A stretch of DNA of 64,000 nt from CAYQQJ01 sp964419935 (GTDB taxonomy: Bacteria > Pseudomonadota > Gammaproteobacteria > Pseudomonadales > Cellvibrionaceae). The first letter of the stretch is position 1; each line of letters begins with the position of its first letter. Location of the stretch: positions 1-64,000 of the forward strand of contig CAYQQJ010000001.1 of assembly GCA_964419935.1 (NCBI GenBank). The letters run 5' to 3'. A program made the position numbers and the translations under genes. Below the pieces are notes generated by a model. That model did no database searches, was not told the DNA's origin, and saw nothing but the letters and a program-made list of their open reading frames with translations. Shown here piece by piece: positions 42,965 to 52,585 of this stretch.

Positions 42965-44884
42965 ATGGCCTCACTAACTATGGCCTCACACGCAGCTGTG
43001 AAGAGCATCCTGATCTATTTCATTGGCGCGCTCGGCCTCGTGTTGTTGCTGTCCGCCAGCTGGAACACGTCCTATCGCTTCTCAAATTTTGAGCTTCGCA
43101 AGTCATCCGGCGCCTCCAGTGATGTCAGTTTCCCGTATGCATCCCAATCCCCTACGCGCCGGGGCACCTATAAGCTGGAAGGAACAATGAGTCTGGGACG
43201 GTTTTCACCACGGTCCTACCGAATTGTGCCAGACGACCGGTTGCTGCAGTTGGAGGTCAATGAGCAGGTCGTGGATCTCAGTGATATAACTCCAGCGCAG
43301 CTGAGTGATTACCGCCAGGGCTTTACCGTTGATCTGTCTCCATATCTGCACACAGGTACCAATTCGATAGGTTTCCAATTCTTCAATCGCGGGGGTGTGA
43401 CGGGCATCGGTATGGAGGCGTTGCCGACAGACTGGCGAGTGATCTCGCTGGTTGTGCTATGGATGTTACTGGTTGGCGCACTACTGGTGCACGCCATGAC
43501 ATCGGCGCGCATACGCTGGCCCGAGCAGCTATGTTACTTGGTGATTATTGCCGGAGCCCTGGTACAGATAGGGTGCATTCTTGATTCCAACCCCGTTTCC
43601 AATATTTGGAGTGATCCACAGCGGCATTGGGAACAAGGCATCGATCCCTTGCGCATAGATCTGATGGCAGCGACTGATCCTATTTTGTATCAGCTTTTCA
43701 TCGGGATACTGGCCAAACTGACCCTGAAACAGGGGCCGCTGGTAGCTTTCTATATCAGCATGCTCGCGCTCGTAACGCCTTGGGTCTGGTATCGGTTTTT
43801 CCGTGAGTTGCAGCCGAGCAGGCGGGTGGCGTTGGTGGGCTGGGCATTTCTGGCTTTTTTGCCATCCTGGACCACGATCTATAGCTATTTCATGCAGGAG
43901 ACCCTGTTACTCCCGCTGTTGGGCGCAGCACTTTGGGCGACCTGGCGGTGCCGGCGCAAAGGCACGGCGGCGAGCTTTGTCTTGATGATACTGCTGTGGA
44001 TTCTAGCGGGACTGACGCGCGGCATCAGTATTCCCCTGGCCGCAGTCTGCAGTACCTGGCTCTGGTTCGAGCAGGAGGACAAGGTTCGCAAGGCCATTCT
44101 TTCCAGCGCCGTATTGCTATTGATCCTGGGGCCGCTGACCTACCGCTCTTACTACACGGTGCACCAATTCGCTCCTCACGGTATGGGGCATTTGGCTTCG
44201 ATTTATGGCATGTCGGGCAAGCGCGAAATTCGCCTGCGTAGCGAACGTGAAGGGGCGAGGTGGGTGCATATATTCGGGTCTCCATCCACCGGTGCCAAAC
44301 CCTTTGCGCCTTTGAGCGACTGGTCCACCCGCCGCACGGGCATCATCGACGTGCAGGTTGATCTGGATGAGGGGAGTGAAGGCTGGAATGACGCCTACGA
44401 GCAGATCAATATGGACTGGGAGGATTTTCTGTGGATCACCAAGGAAAATCTGATTTTCCTGTTTTTTGCGCCCTCCTGGCCGGACAGTGATATGGCGCGA
44501 GCGCTGGGCGTTGCCAATTATTTGATGCGCTGGTTATGGGCGCCAGCATTCCTGCTGGTATTGGTTTGGACTCTGGTGAGTCGCCGCCGTATGCGTGACC
44601 ACTGGTTGTTGCCGGTAGTCATTCTTGCCTGGTTTATCGTGCAGGGATTGCTGCCCATATCCGTGAACGAAGGTCGCTATCGAAAACCATTTGAAGGATT
44701 GCTGATCGCGCAAATCGTATTGCTGGCGGGCTTGAGTTTGGGTCAGGATAAGCCAGGCCCAATGCGTTCCCGCCGACCCCGAATAAACTTCCGATTGTGG
44801 TCTCGCCAACTGGAGAACCGGTCCTCGGCGCGGGAACGGACATCATTTCCCGCCCTAACCAATAGTACCAGTCCTAATGAGTAG
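42965..44884 (+). CDS. Polytopic membrane glycosyltransferase-like protein (GT-C type) of a Gtr-like operon
   Basis: About 639 residues from ATG 42965; a duplicated ATGGCCTCAC gives a second ATG at 42980, and a longer frame starts at 42809 without support. TM1 (ILIYFIGALGLVLLLSASW) is followed by a ~130-residue periplasmic beta domain (YKLEGTMSLGRF..LDLSPYLHTGTNSIGFQFFNRGG-like), then about ten TM helices and a second periplasmic loop. The layout resembles GT-C enzymes such as serotype-converting Gtr proteins. The next two genes are GtrA and a GtrB-like GT2, completing the three-gene set: lipid-linked sugar donor synthesis, flipping, and transfer. Acceptor unknown (O-antigen or other surface glycan). 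Confidence 0.72.
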   Translation: MASLTMASHAAVKSILIYFIGALGLVLLLSASWNTSYRFSNFELRKSSGASSDVSFPYASQSPTRRGTYKLEGTMSLGRFSPRSYRIVPDDRLLQLEVNEQVVDLSDITPAQLSDYRQGFTVDLSPYLHTGTNSIGFQFFNRGGVTGIGMEALPTDWRVISLVVLWMLLVGALLVHAMTSARIRWPEQLCYLVIIAGALVQIGCILDSNPVSNIWSDPQRHWEQGIDPLRIDLMAATDPILYQLFIGILAKLTLKQGPLVAFYISMLALVTPWVWYRFFRELQPSRRVALVGWAFLAFLPSWTTIYSYFMQETLLLPLLGAALWATWRCRRKGTAASFVLMILLWILAGLTRGISIPLAAVCSTWLWFEQEDKVRKAILSSAVLLLILGPLTYRSYYTVHQFAPHGMGHLASIYGMSGKREIRLRSEREGARWVHIFGSPSTGAKPFAPLSDWSTRRTGIIDVQVDLDEGSEGWNDAYEQINMDWEDFLWITKENLIFLFFAPSWPDSDMARALGVANYLMRWLWAPAFLLVLVWTLVSRRRMRDHWLLPVVILAWFIVQGLLPISVNEGRYRKPFEGLLIAQIVLLAGLSLGQDKPGPMRSRRPRINFRLWSRQLENRSSARERTSFPALTNSTSPNE

Positions 44885-45296
44885 TGACGGCTCTATGGTG
44901 TATTCACCCGGACGAGTAGTGCGTTTGCTACGTACGCCACTGTTTCGTTTTCTCTGTGTGGGTGGCGCGGCAACGCTGTTTCAGTGGATGCTTTTGGCGG
45001 CGTTCGTCGAATTGCTTCACATTCCCGCAGTGGCTGCGTCTGCGCTGTCGTATTTGCTCGCCGCCATGTTGAATTATCTGTTGAATTATTACTTTACGTT
45101 TCAGAGCCGCAAATCTCATGTGGTCGCCAGTAGCCAATTCGTGCTGGTGGTCATTATCGGTATCGCGGTCAACACGGCGACCTTCTACGGTTTGTTCCAG
45201 GTTCTGCCTCATTATTTGCCGGCCCAGGTCGGAGCTACTTTTGCAGCGTTGGTAGTCAATTTTCTGCTGCATCAATATTGGATATATCGGAGTTGA
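44877..45296 (+). CDS. GtrA family membrane protein (putative lipid-linked sugar flippase)
   Basis: 139 residues, four TM helices. Typical GtrA start FLCVGGAATLFQWMLLAAFVE, then SALSYLLAAMLNYLLNYYFTF and NFLLHQYWIYRS at the end. GtrA proteins are thought to flip undecaprenyl-phosphate-sugar to the periplasm. The start overlaps the preceding gene by 8 bases and the GT2 gene begins 2 bases after the stop, a tight operon. Confidence 0.9.
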   Translation: MSSDGSMVYSPGRVVRLLRTPLFRFLCVGGAATLFQWMLLAAFVELLHIPAVAASALSYLLAAMLNYLLNYYFTFQSRKSHVVASSQFVLVVIIGIAVNTATFYGLFQVLPHYLPAQVGATFAALVVNFLLHQYWIYRS

Positions 45297-45298
45297 TT

Positions 45299-46273
45299 AT
45301 GTCCGTCCGCACGCCCTCATTGGCCATTGTTATTCCTTGTTACAATGAAGAGGATGTTCTTCCCCAAGCGTTTGAACAACTGGAATCGCTGCTGGAAAAG
45401 TTAATCTCGCAACGAAAAGTTTCGGGTAACTCGCGGCTTTATTTTGTCGACGATGGCAGCGCTGACAGAACCTGGTCCATATTGGCTGCTGCATCCGAGC
45501 GTAATGAACAGATAGTCGCGATTAAACTGTCGCGCAACCGGGGACATCAGAATGCCTTATATGCTGGCTTGTGTTTTTCCCAGGAAGACATAGTCGTCAG
45601 TATTGATGCGGATCTACAAGATGATCCCGCCAATATCGAATACATGGTCGACGAATACATGAAAGGTCATGATGTTGTTTATGGTGTTCGCAATGAACGA
45701 AAAACGGATTCATTTTTCAAACGCTTCACCGCAGAAAGCTACTATCGAATCATGAAAAAAATGGGCGTCGATCTGGTATTCAATCATGCGGATTTTCGCT
45801 TGATGTCACGCAGAGCACTCGACGCATTCAAGGAATATCCGGAATCCAATCTATTTCTGCGTGGCATTGTTCGCGAAGTCGGCTTTCCATCAACTACTGT
45901 TGAATATGAACGTCAGGCAAGAGTGGCGGGTGAAAGTAAATATCCGCTGAAGAAGATGCTGTCGTTTGCTTGGGACGGCATCACATCGTTTTCCACAGCG
46001 CCGTTACGTGTTATCACCGTTCTGGGAATTCTGGCGAGCCTGGCCTCATTGTTGACCCTGATATGGGTGCTGATCATCCGCCTGTTCACGGAAGAGGCCG
46101 TGCCCGGCTGGGCATCAATGCTTCTGCCGCTGTTGTTTATCGGTAGCGTTCAATTATTGTCTCTTGGCGTCATTGGCGAATACCTCGCCAAGCTCTACAA
46201 GGAAGTCAAAAGACGCCCCAGGTATCATGTCAGCGAGGCGGCGAATCTGACCCAGGATGAATTTGGAAAATAG
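45299..46273 (+). CDS. GtrB/DPM1-like family 2 glycosyltransferase
   Basis: 324 residues from ATG 45299 (CGGAG 6 bases upstream). GT-A domain: SLAIVIPCYNEEDVLPQAFEQL, YFVDDGSADRTWSIL, DADLQDDPANIEYMV (DxD), then two C-terminal TM helices (VITVLGILASLASLLTLIWVLIIRLF and LLPLLFIGSVQLLSLGVIGEYLAKLYKEVKRRP). Makes undecaprenyl-phosphate-linked sugar on the cytoplasmic side for the GT-C partner upstream. Confidence 0.93.
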   Translation: MSVRTPSLAIVIPCYNEEDVLPQAFEQLESLLEKLISQRKVSGNSRLYFVDDGSADRTWSILAAASERNEQIVAIKLSRNRGHQNALYAGLCFSQEDIVVSIDADLQDDPANIEYMVDEYMKGHDVVYGVRNERKTDSFFKRFTAESYYRIMKKMGVDLVFNHADFRLMSRRALDAFKEYPESNLFLRGIVREVGFPSTTVEYERQARVAGESKYPLKKMLSFAWDGITSFSTAPLRVITVLGILASLASLLTLIWVLIIRLFTEEAVPGWASMLLPLLFIGSVQLLSLGVIGEYLAKLYKEVKRRPRYHVSEAANLTQDEFGK

Positions 46274-46345
46274 GACGCCCGTGCCGATTCGCGGGTACTG
46301 AGATCGATATTGTTTGTCGCACACTCATAAGAAAGGGATATTACT

Positions 46346-49300
46346 ATGACCAAAATCCGACACGTCACCGGCGCCATGCCTTTTTTCGTCGCCGTGTTTT
46401 TGAATGCTTTCATTGATCTTGGTCACAAGATCATTATTCAGAACACCGTGTTTAAGCTCTACGATGGCCCGTTTCAGGTTATTTTGATTGCCATTGTGAA
46501 CGGCTTGATTCTGTTGCCTTTCATACTGTTGTTGAGCCCGGCGGGCTTTCTCTCGGACAAGTACCGGAAAACCGATGTGATGCGCCTGTCTGCCTGGATG
46601 GTGGTGGTGGTCACTTTGGCCATTACCGTCTTCTACTATCTTGGCTGGTTCTGGCTCGCGTTCGCCATGACGTTTTTACTGGCGGCACAGTCTGCGGTTT
46701 ATTCGCCGGCAAAATACGGTTACATCCGCGAGCTGTTCGGCAAAGAGCGGTTGGGCGTTGCCAACGGCGTGGTCTCGGCAATTTCCATTTGTGCAATTCT
46801 CGCCGGTATTTTTGCCTTCTCTGTACTTTTCGAGATGTGGTTTCCGGTCGATGGCAAGAATGAAGCCGACGTTCTGCGGGCCATTGCGCCCATCGGCTGG
46901 CTACTGGTGCTGAACAGCATTATCGAACTTGTCATGATGTATCGCCTGCCGGCGCAGGCCGCTACCGGTGTCGAGAAAACCTTCGACACCAAACGCTATT
47001 TGACTGGCCGACTGTTCAAGGACGATCTGCAGCCGCTGGTCAAGCGTAAAGTCATTCGTTTATCGGTCATTGGTCTGGCGACTTTTTGGTCGGTAGGGCA
47101 AGTGATGCTGGCGGCGTTTCCGGCGTTTGTGAAGCAGGAAATGCTGGTCACCAACACCATAGTGGTGCAGGGAATCTTGGCCTGCTCCGGTATTGGCATT
47201 GCGTTGGGTTCGGTTTTCGCTGGTCGTTTTTCCGCAATTATATTGAGACCGGCCTTCTGCCTGTTGGTGCTATCGGCATCGCGCTAGGCTTGCTGGCATT
47301 ACCCTATACAGATTCAACTGTCACCGCGGCCCTGCTTTTTCTGTTGGTCGGATTCATGGGTGGCTTGTTCATTGTGCCGCTCAATGCATTGATCCAGTTT
47401 CATGCAGGTGAGCATGAGCTTGGCAAAACCCTGGCGGCCAACAACTGGTTCCAGAATGTGGTGATGCTCAGTTTCCTGGCGCTGACTGTTGTGTTTGCAC
47501 TATTCGGCTTGAGCAGCAAAGCGCTGCTTCAGTTGATTGCCGCGGTGGCGCTTATCGGCGGTTGTTACACCATTTATCAGCTACCCCAGAGCCTGACGCG
47601 TTTTGTGCTCAGCTTTCTGATGTCGCGGCGCTACAAGGTCGCGGTGCAGGGCATGGACAATATTCCGGCCAAAGGCGGCGTCCTGCTGCTGGGCAATCAC
47701 GTTAGTTGGGTGGACTGGGCCATTGTGCAATTGGCTAGCCCGCGCCCGGTGCGTTTCGTCATGATTCGCAGTATTTACGAGCGCTGGTACCTGAAATGGT
47801 TGTTTGAGTTGGCCGGGTGTATTCCTATCGAACAGGGACCGCGCAGCCGTGCAGCTTTAAAGGAGGTGACGCAGGCACTGAATAATGGTGATGTGGTTTG
47901 CCTGTTTCCTGAAGGCGTCATCAGCCGAACAGGCCACCTTGCAGAATTCCGCCGCGGTTATGAGCGCGCCTGTGAAGCGGCAAACGACGACGTAGTGATC
48001 CTCCCGTTCTACCTGCGTGGCTTGTGGGGCAGTCAGTTCTCGCGCTCCTCCGCCCGCTTGAAAAGCCGTTCAGCGTCCTTCCTGCGCCGGGACCTCATTG
48101 TGGCTTTTGGGCAACCACTGGCGAAGAACACGACGGCGGATGTCCTTAAGCGGCGTGTTCTGGATCTGTCGATATCATCCTGGCAAAAATATATTGAGAC
48201 CCTGCCAACACTACCTTACGTCTGGATCAACACGGCGAAGCGTCTGGGCGGACGCCTGGCAATCGCCGATGCGGCCGGCAAGGATTTAAGCGGGCATCAG
48301 GCCCTGACGGGCGCGTTGATTATGGCCCGGCACTTCAAAACGCGCAGCCGCGGGCAGAATGTTGGGTTGTTGCTGCCAAGTAGTGCCGGCGGCATGCTCG
48401 CAAATATGGCGGTTCTATTGCGCGGGAAAACCGTGGTGAATCTGAACTACACGGCCAGTTTGCAAGCACTCGGGGCTGCGGTCAACCAGGCGGGTATCAA
48501 AACCATCTATACGTCCCGTCGGTTTGTCAAAAAGCTGCAAAGCCGCGGTATTGAGGTTGATGTTTTTCTCGCTGATATACACGCAGTGTATCTGGAGGAC
48601 TTGCTCAGCAATGTTTCATTGTTGGAAAAAGCTGGAACGTTGCTATGCGTAAAACTATTGCCTGCCCGTTTACTGAATTTGCTCTACTGCCGCGCAGGCA
48701 ATAATGAAGCGACGGCTGCCATACTGTTTTCCAGTGGTAGTGAGGGCACTCCGAAAGGCGTTTGCCTGAGCCATCGCAACATCATGGCCAATGTCAAACA
48801 GACGGCCGATGTGCTCAACACTCAGGAGCAGGATGTGATCATGGCCAACCTGCCGCTGTTTCACGCATTCGGCATGACCATCACGCAATTCATGCCATTG
48901 CTGGAGGGGGTTCCGGTCGTCTGTCACCCCGACCCAACCGATGCCCTGGCCAGCGCCAAGGCCATCGCCCAGTACCAGGTCAGTATCCTGTTCGGCACCT
49001 CCACGTTTTTGCGTTTGTATAACCGCAACAACAAAATTCATCCGCTTATGCTGGACAGTCTGCGGCTGGTGATTGCCGGCGCCGAAAAGCTCAGTGATGA
49101 CGTGCGCAGCAGTTTCAAATTGAAATTCAGCAAGGATATCTACGAGGGCTATGGCGCAACGGAGACTACACCGGTTGCCAGCGTGAATTTACCGGACCAG
49201 ATCGATCCCCAGCGTTGGCAGGTGCAGCGCGGCCACCGCAATGGCTCGGTTGGCATGCCGTTGCCCGGTTCCAGCTGCATGATCGTGGATCCTGAAACGT

Positions 49301-49839
49301 TCGAAGAGCTGGATACCGGCGAAGCGGGCATGATTTTGATAGGCGGCGCACAGGTGATGCACGGCTATCTCAATAATGAGGAGAAAACCGCGAGCGTAAT
49401 TCGGGAAATAGGCGAGACGCGTTGGTATGTGACCGGCGACAAGGGCTATATCGATGCTGATGGCTTTCTGTTTATCGTGGACCGTTATTCCCGTTTTGCC
49501 AAAATCGGTGGCGAAATGGTCAGCCTCAGCCAAGTTGAGCAAGCTATTGCCAAAGCGCAGCAGGATCCGGATTGCGAGCTGGTTGTGGTGGCCATACCGG
49601 ATGCGAAAAAAGGCGAACAACTGGTGGTTCTTCACCAGTCCGCGATTGATGTGCCAGCCATAAAGCAGAAGTTGTTGGAAGGCGGGAGCAGCAATTTATC
49701 GGTTCCCAGTGTGTGGTGGCAAGTCGCAGAAATTCCCAAATTGGGCTCGGGCAAGGTGGACTTCGCGGGTGCCAAACGTCTGGCAATGGAACATGATGAA
49801 CCGATGGATGGACCGCCGTTGAATTTGGCGTCAAGTTAA
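46346..49839 (+). pseudogene. aas: Frameshifted acyl-ACP-phospholipid acyltransferase fusion (MFS-PlsC-AMP ligase, Aas/LplT-like)
   Basis: Three-domain protein that imports and reacylates lysophospholipids. MFS half starts MTKIRHVTGAMPFFVAVFLN (LplT-like). The PlsC domain has HVSWVDW (HX4D) and CLFPEGVISR. The ligase has FSSGSEGTPKGVCLSHRN, GYGATETTPV and WYVTGDKGYIDADGF. Reading is broken in the MFS part: frame 2 (46346-47287) passes into frame 1 (to 49839) near 47233, at GGTCGTTTTTCCGC. Restoring one T to the T5 run gives GRFFRNYIETGLLPVG and a continuous protein of ~1164 residues, the family size. Either a real one-base deletion or a sequencing error at a homopolymer; the downstream half remains fully coding, so inactivation would be recent. 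Confidence 0.88.
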
Positions 49840-49854
49840 CGGGCGCAATTGTTT

Positions 49855-49914
49855 CAGATGATTGATCCGTCAAGGCGCTGGCAGGAAGGCGGATCAACAA
49901 TCTGCGCTTTTTTC
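49855..49914 (+). terminator. Terminator after aas
   Basis: CAGAT-ATTGATCCG pairs with CGGATCAA-AATCTG around a ~20-base loop, followed by cgcTTTTTT. Position directly after the aas stop supports a rho-independent terminator, with a larger loop than usual. Confidence 0.65.
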
Positions 49915-50171
49915 GGCGAAAAAAGGGTTGCAGCCCAATCAGACGTGTTGCGAAAATCAAAAAATGGAACTTTCGTTACGGTAAGGGGATCAAGGCCATT
50001 AGCCGTTACAGGATTGAAAGCCGGTGGCGCAAACATGACTCATCCATTACTTGTGCGCCACATGCTTGCAATCGGGTGAGGATTTGTCCAGTATTGCAAT
50101 GTCAGGCCAAGACAAGACAACAGTTTCACGTTCAGAAATTTTGAAATTTCATTCGCTGATATGGAGGCCAC
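49915..50171. other. Upstream region of the nor operon with inverted repeats
   Basis: No gene. Two inverted repeats stand out: GTGGCGCA (50024-50031) with TGCGCCAC (50053-50060), and the perfect palindrome GAAATTT-TG-AAATTTC (50135-50150), 22 bases before the first nor ATG. Either could bind a nitric-oxide-responsive regulator. A classic FNR/NNR box (TTGAT-N4-ATCAA) was searched for by eye and not found. Confidence 0.4.
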
Positions 50172-50297
50172 ATGGAACCGAAACGACTGTTCGGACCAAT
50201 AAAAATTCTAAGCTTCGTCGTTTTGCTGCTCATGGGAGTTGCAATCATTTATGCGTTTGCCATCGGCATAACCTACTGGACAGGGATTGGCGTTTAG
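50172..50297 (+). CDS. Small single-pass membrane protein heading the nor operon
   Basis: 41 residues: basic MEPKRLFGPIK, then one TM helix (ILSFVVLLLMGVAIIYAFAIG) and TYWTGIGV. Ribosome site GGAGG four bases before the ATG. It ends 15 bases before norC. Its size, membrane helix and position suggest a small accessory subunit or assembly factor of the NO reductase, but I know of no named family for it. Too short for ordinary ORF calling. Confidence 0.75.
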   Translation: MEPKRLFGPIKILSFVVLLLMGVAIIYAFAIGITYWTGIGV

Positions 50298-50312
50298 GAG
50301 CGGAGCAAAGCT

Positions 50313-51137
50313 ATGAATAATCGGCAGGCTCGTATTTTCGCAATTGCCTCAACCGGCGTTGCAGCCCTCGTTTTCTTGATCATGACACTCGACAGTCACC
50401 GGCAATTTCCGGAACTCACCAATTCCGAAAATATAACGCCAGAGGTGACTCACGGCATGGACGTTTGGCATAAGTACAACTGTATCAACTGCCACACACT
50501 GTTCGGTGAAGGGGCCTACTATGCGCCGGATCTCACAAAAATTACCGACCACCGCGGCAGGCCTTACCTGGAGGCCTACATGCGCGATCCGTCACAGTTC
50601 TACGACGAAAAAATCCATCGTCGATTGATGCCCAAACAGGATTTAAGCAACAAGGAAATCACGGATCTGATTACGTTCCTGGAATGGGTCAGCAACGTGG
50701 ATAATCAGGGCTGGCCGCCGCGGCCGATCCTGGTCACCGGTACATTTGCCGCAACCGCAGATTCCGAACCGCCGCCCGGCACAACGCCGGTTACCGCAGA
50801 GGATGATCCACGAGCCCTGGGTGAAAATATCTTCCGCACCGCAATCCCCTCCTGTAATGCCTGTCATTCAACGTCGCCGGGCGTCAACATGGCGGGGCCC
50901 AGTCTCGCGGGTATTGTGACGAGGACCAAGGACCTTATTGCTGCTGACGATTACGAAGGCGATGCGGAGGACGTTGAAGGTTATATCCGCGAATCCATTG
51001 TCCAGCCGAGCAAGCACCTGGTGCCGGGTGCCATGTATTCCGCTGACGGCACTTCGTTCATGCCCACGACTTATGTGGACAGCCTGACGGATGAACAGGT
51101 TGATCAACTTGTTGCATACCTGGCATCGCTAAAATAA
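50313..51137 (+). CDS. norC: Nitric oxide reductase cytochrome c subunit NorC, fused to a second cytochrome c domain
   Basis: 274 residues against ~146 for ordinary NorC. Membrane anchor ~8-26; first heme site CINCH (C57, C60, H61) within the canonical NorC stretch YNCINCHTLFGEGAYYAPDL, axial Met M106 in RRLMPKQ. A Pro-rich linker (~135-165) leads to a second cytochrome c domain: CNACH (C181, C184, H185), axial Met M250 in GTSFMPTTYV, and YIRESIVQPSKHLVPGAMY / LTDEQVDQLVAYLASL. That second domain resembles the cytochrome c domain fused to CoxB in caa3-type oxidases. It may accept electrons from soluble donors and pass them to the first heme. Confidence 0.9.
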   Translation: MNNRQARIFAIASTGVAALVFLIMTLDSHRQFPELTNSENITPEVTHGMDVWHKYNCINCHTLFGEGAYYAPDLTKITDHRGRPYLEAYMRDPSQFYDEKIHRRLMPKQDLSNKEITDLITFLEWVSNVDNQGWPPRPILVTGTFAATADSEPPPGTTPVTAEDDPRALGENIFRTAIPSCNACHSTSPGVNMAGPSLAGIVTRTKDLIAADDYEGDAEDVEGYIRESIVQPSKHLVPGAMYSADGTSFMPTTYVDSLTDEQVDQLVAYLASLK

Positions 51138-51202
51138 ACATTCAATTTCGAGCTCCTTGACGGTATGAAGGAGTCGATACTGCAACTTCATGGAGAACTG
51201 CA

Positions 51203-52585
51203 ATGCGGTACAAATCCCAGTCGGTCGCCTATTGGTATTTCGCAGTGGCAATGGTCCTGTTTGGTTTGCAACTGGTTTTCGGGTTGCTGTCCGCGAGCAA
51301 ATATCTCGGCCCGGACCCGCTGCTGTACATATTGCCCTTTGATGTGACCAAGATGATTCATACGAATTTGTTGATCGTCTGGGTACTCACCGGCTTCATG
51401 GGTGCGACTTACTGGATGGTTCCAGACGAGTCCCGCACCGAACTCCATAGTGTGAAGCTCGCTTATGTGCAACTGGTGCTGTGGACAATCATGGGTGTCA
51501 GCGCCATCATCGGTTATCTGTTCCGCTTCGGCACCGGCAATAAATTGCTGGAACAGCCTTTGCCCCACAAGATTGTAATCGTGATTTGCATGCTGATTTT
51601 TCTTTACAACATTGGCATGACCATAAAAAAATCTGGCCGCCTTACAACAACCGAAGGCGTGCTGGTTGGGGGCTTGCTGAGTTCCGCAGTGCTATTTTTC
51701 CCCGCATTGCTGCACTATGAAAACTATACGGTATCCATTTTTTACCGCTGGTGGACAATCCACCTTTGGGTGGAGGGCGTGTGGATGATGATCATGGGCG
51801 GCTTCCTCGCCTACCTGCTGATTCGGCTTTCCGGAGCGGACCGCGAAGTGCTTGAGAAGTGGCTTTATGTCATCGTTGGCCTGGTATTCATCGCAGGTAT
51901 TATCGGCACCGCGCATCACTATTACTGGGTTGGCGTGCCCACATACTGGCTGCCTATTGGCGGGTTTTTCAGTGCACTTGAGCCACTGGCGCTGGTGGGC
52001 ATGGCTATGTACGCCTACAGTGCAATGCGCCGCACCGGGCTGGCGCACCCTAACACTCTGGCTCTGCACTGGACTATTGGTAGTGCCGTGTTTGCACTTT
52101 TCGGCGCCGGCCTGCTCGGCTTGGCTCACACCTGGCCCAGCGTTAACAAATGGACCCATGGCACGCTCGTTACAGCCATGCACGGGCACGCGGCGTTTTA
52201 TGGTGCCTATGCCATGATTGTGCTCGCGATGATTACCTACGCCTTGCCGTCGATGACTCATGGCCGCAAGGAGGAGGGCAACAGCATGGGGTACTGGGCG
52301 TTTTGGCTGCAAATCAGTGGTATGTTCGGCATGACCTTATCGTTTGCCACGGCGGGCGTTGGTCAGGTTTATCTTGAGCGCATAATGGGCATGGGTTATC
52401 TGGATGCCCAACTCAAAATCCAGGTGCATTTTTTGATGCTGATCGCTACTGCCTCCTTGTTTACCGTCGGCGTTGCATTGTTTATTTATGATTTCTTCCG
52501 ACATGCGCCGCGCTTTGCCATCACTGATGATGCTGAGGTGGTGGAGCCGCGCACCACGCTTAACCCGGAGGCCGGGGCGCCGTGA
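51203..52585 (+). CDS. norB: Nitric oxide reductase catalytic subunit NorB
   Basis: 460-residue, 12-helix heme-copper-oxidase superfamily subunit that reduces NO to N2O. FeB ligands are present: H187 and E191 in HLWVEGVW, H238/H239 in GTAHHYYW; heme-ligand histidines occur in MIHTNLLIVW and HGHAAFYGAYAM. The conserved catalytic glutamate E260 in FFSALEPL is kept. The glutamate four residues after E191 in canonical cNorB (HLWVEGVWE) is replaced by Met (M195). A small hairpin (CTCCTT/AAGGAG, 51153-51173) lies in the norC-norB gap. Start has GGAG upstream. The stop overlaps the norQ start. Confidence 0.94.
   Translation: MRYKSQSVAYWYFAVAMVLFGLQLVFGLLSASKYLGPDPLLYILPFDVTKMIHTNLLIVWVLTGFMGATYWMVPDESRTELHSVKLAYVQLVLWTIMGVSAIIGYLFRFGTGNKLLEQPLPHKIVIVICMLIFLYNIGMTIKKSGRLTTTEGVLVGGLLSSAVLFFPALLHYENYTVSIFYRWWTIHLWVEGVWMMIMGGFLAYLLIRLSGADREVLEKWLYVIVGLVFIAGIIGTAHHYYWVGVPTYWLPIGGFFSALEPLALVGMAMYAYSAMRRTGLAHPNTLALHWTIGSAVFALFGAGLLGLAHTWPSVNKWTHGTLVTAMHGHAAFYGAYAMIVLAMITYALPSMTHGRKEEGNSMGYWAFWLQISGMFGMTLSFATAGVGQVYLERIMGMGYLDAQLKIQVHFLMLIATASLFTVGVALFIYDFFRHAPRFAITDDAEVVEPRTTLNPEAGAP

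Noticed and set aside
47225..47245. Programmed -1 frameshift in aas
   Set aside because: The site TTTTTCC does not form an in-phase X-XXY-YYZ slippery heptamer and no downstream stimulatory structure was seen; a T5 indel or sequencing error is simpler.
49915..50171. FNR/NNR box (TTGAT-N4-ATCAA) for the nor operon
   Set aside because: TTGATCCGTCAA at 49862 is part of the aas terminator stem and lacks the second half-site; none found closer to the genes.
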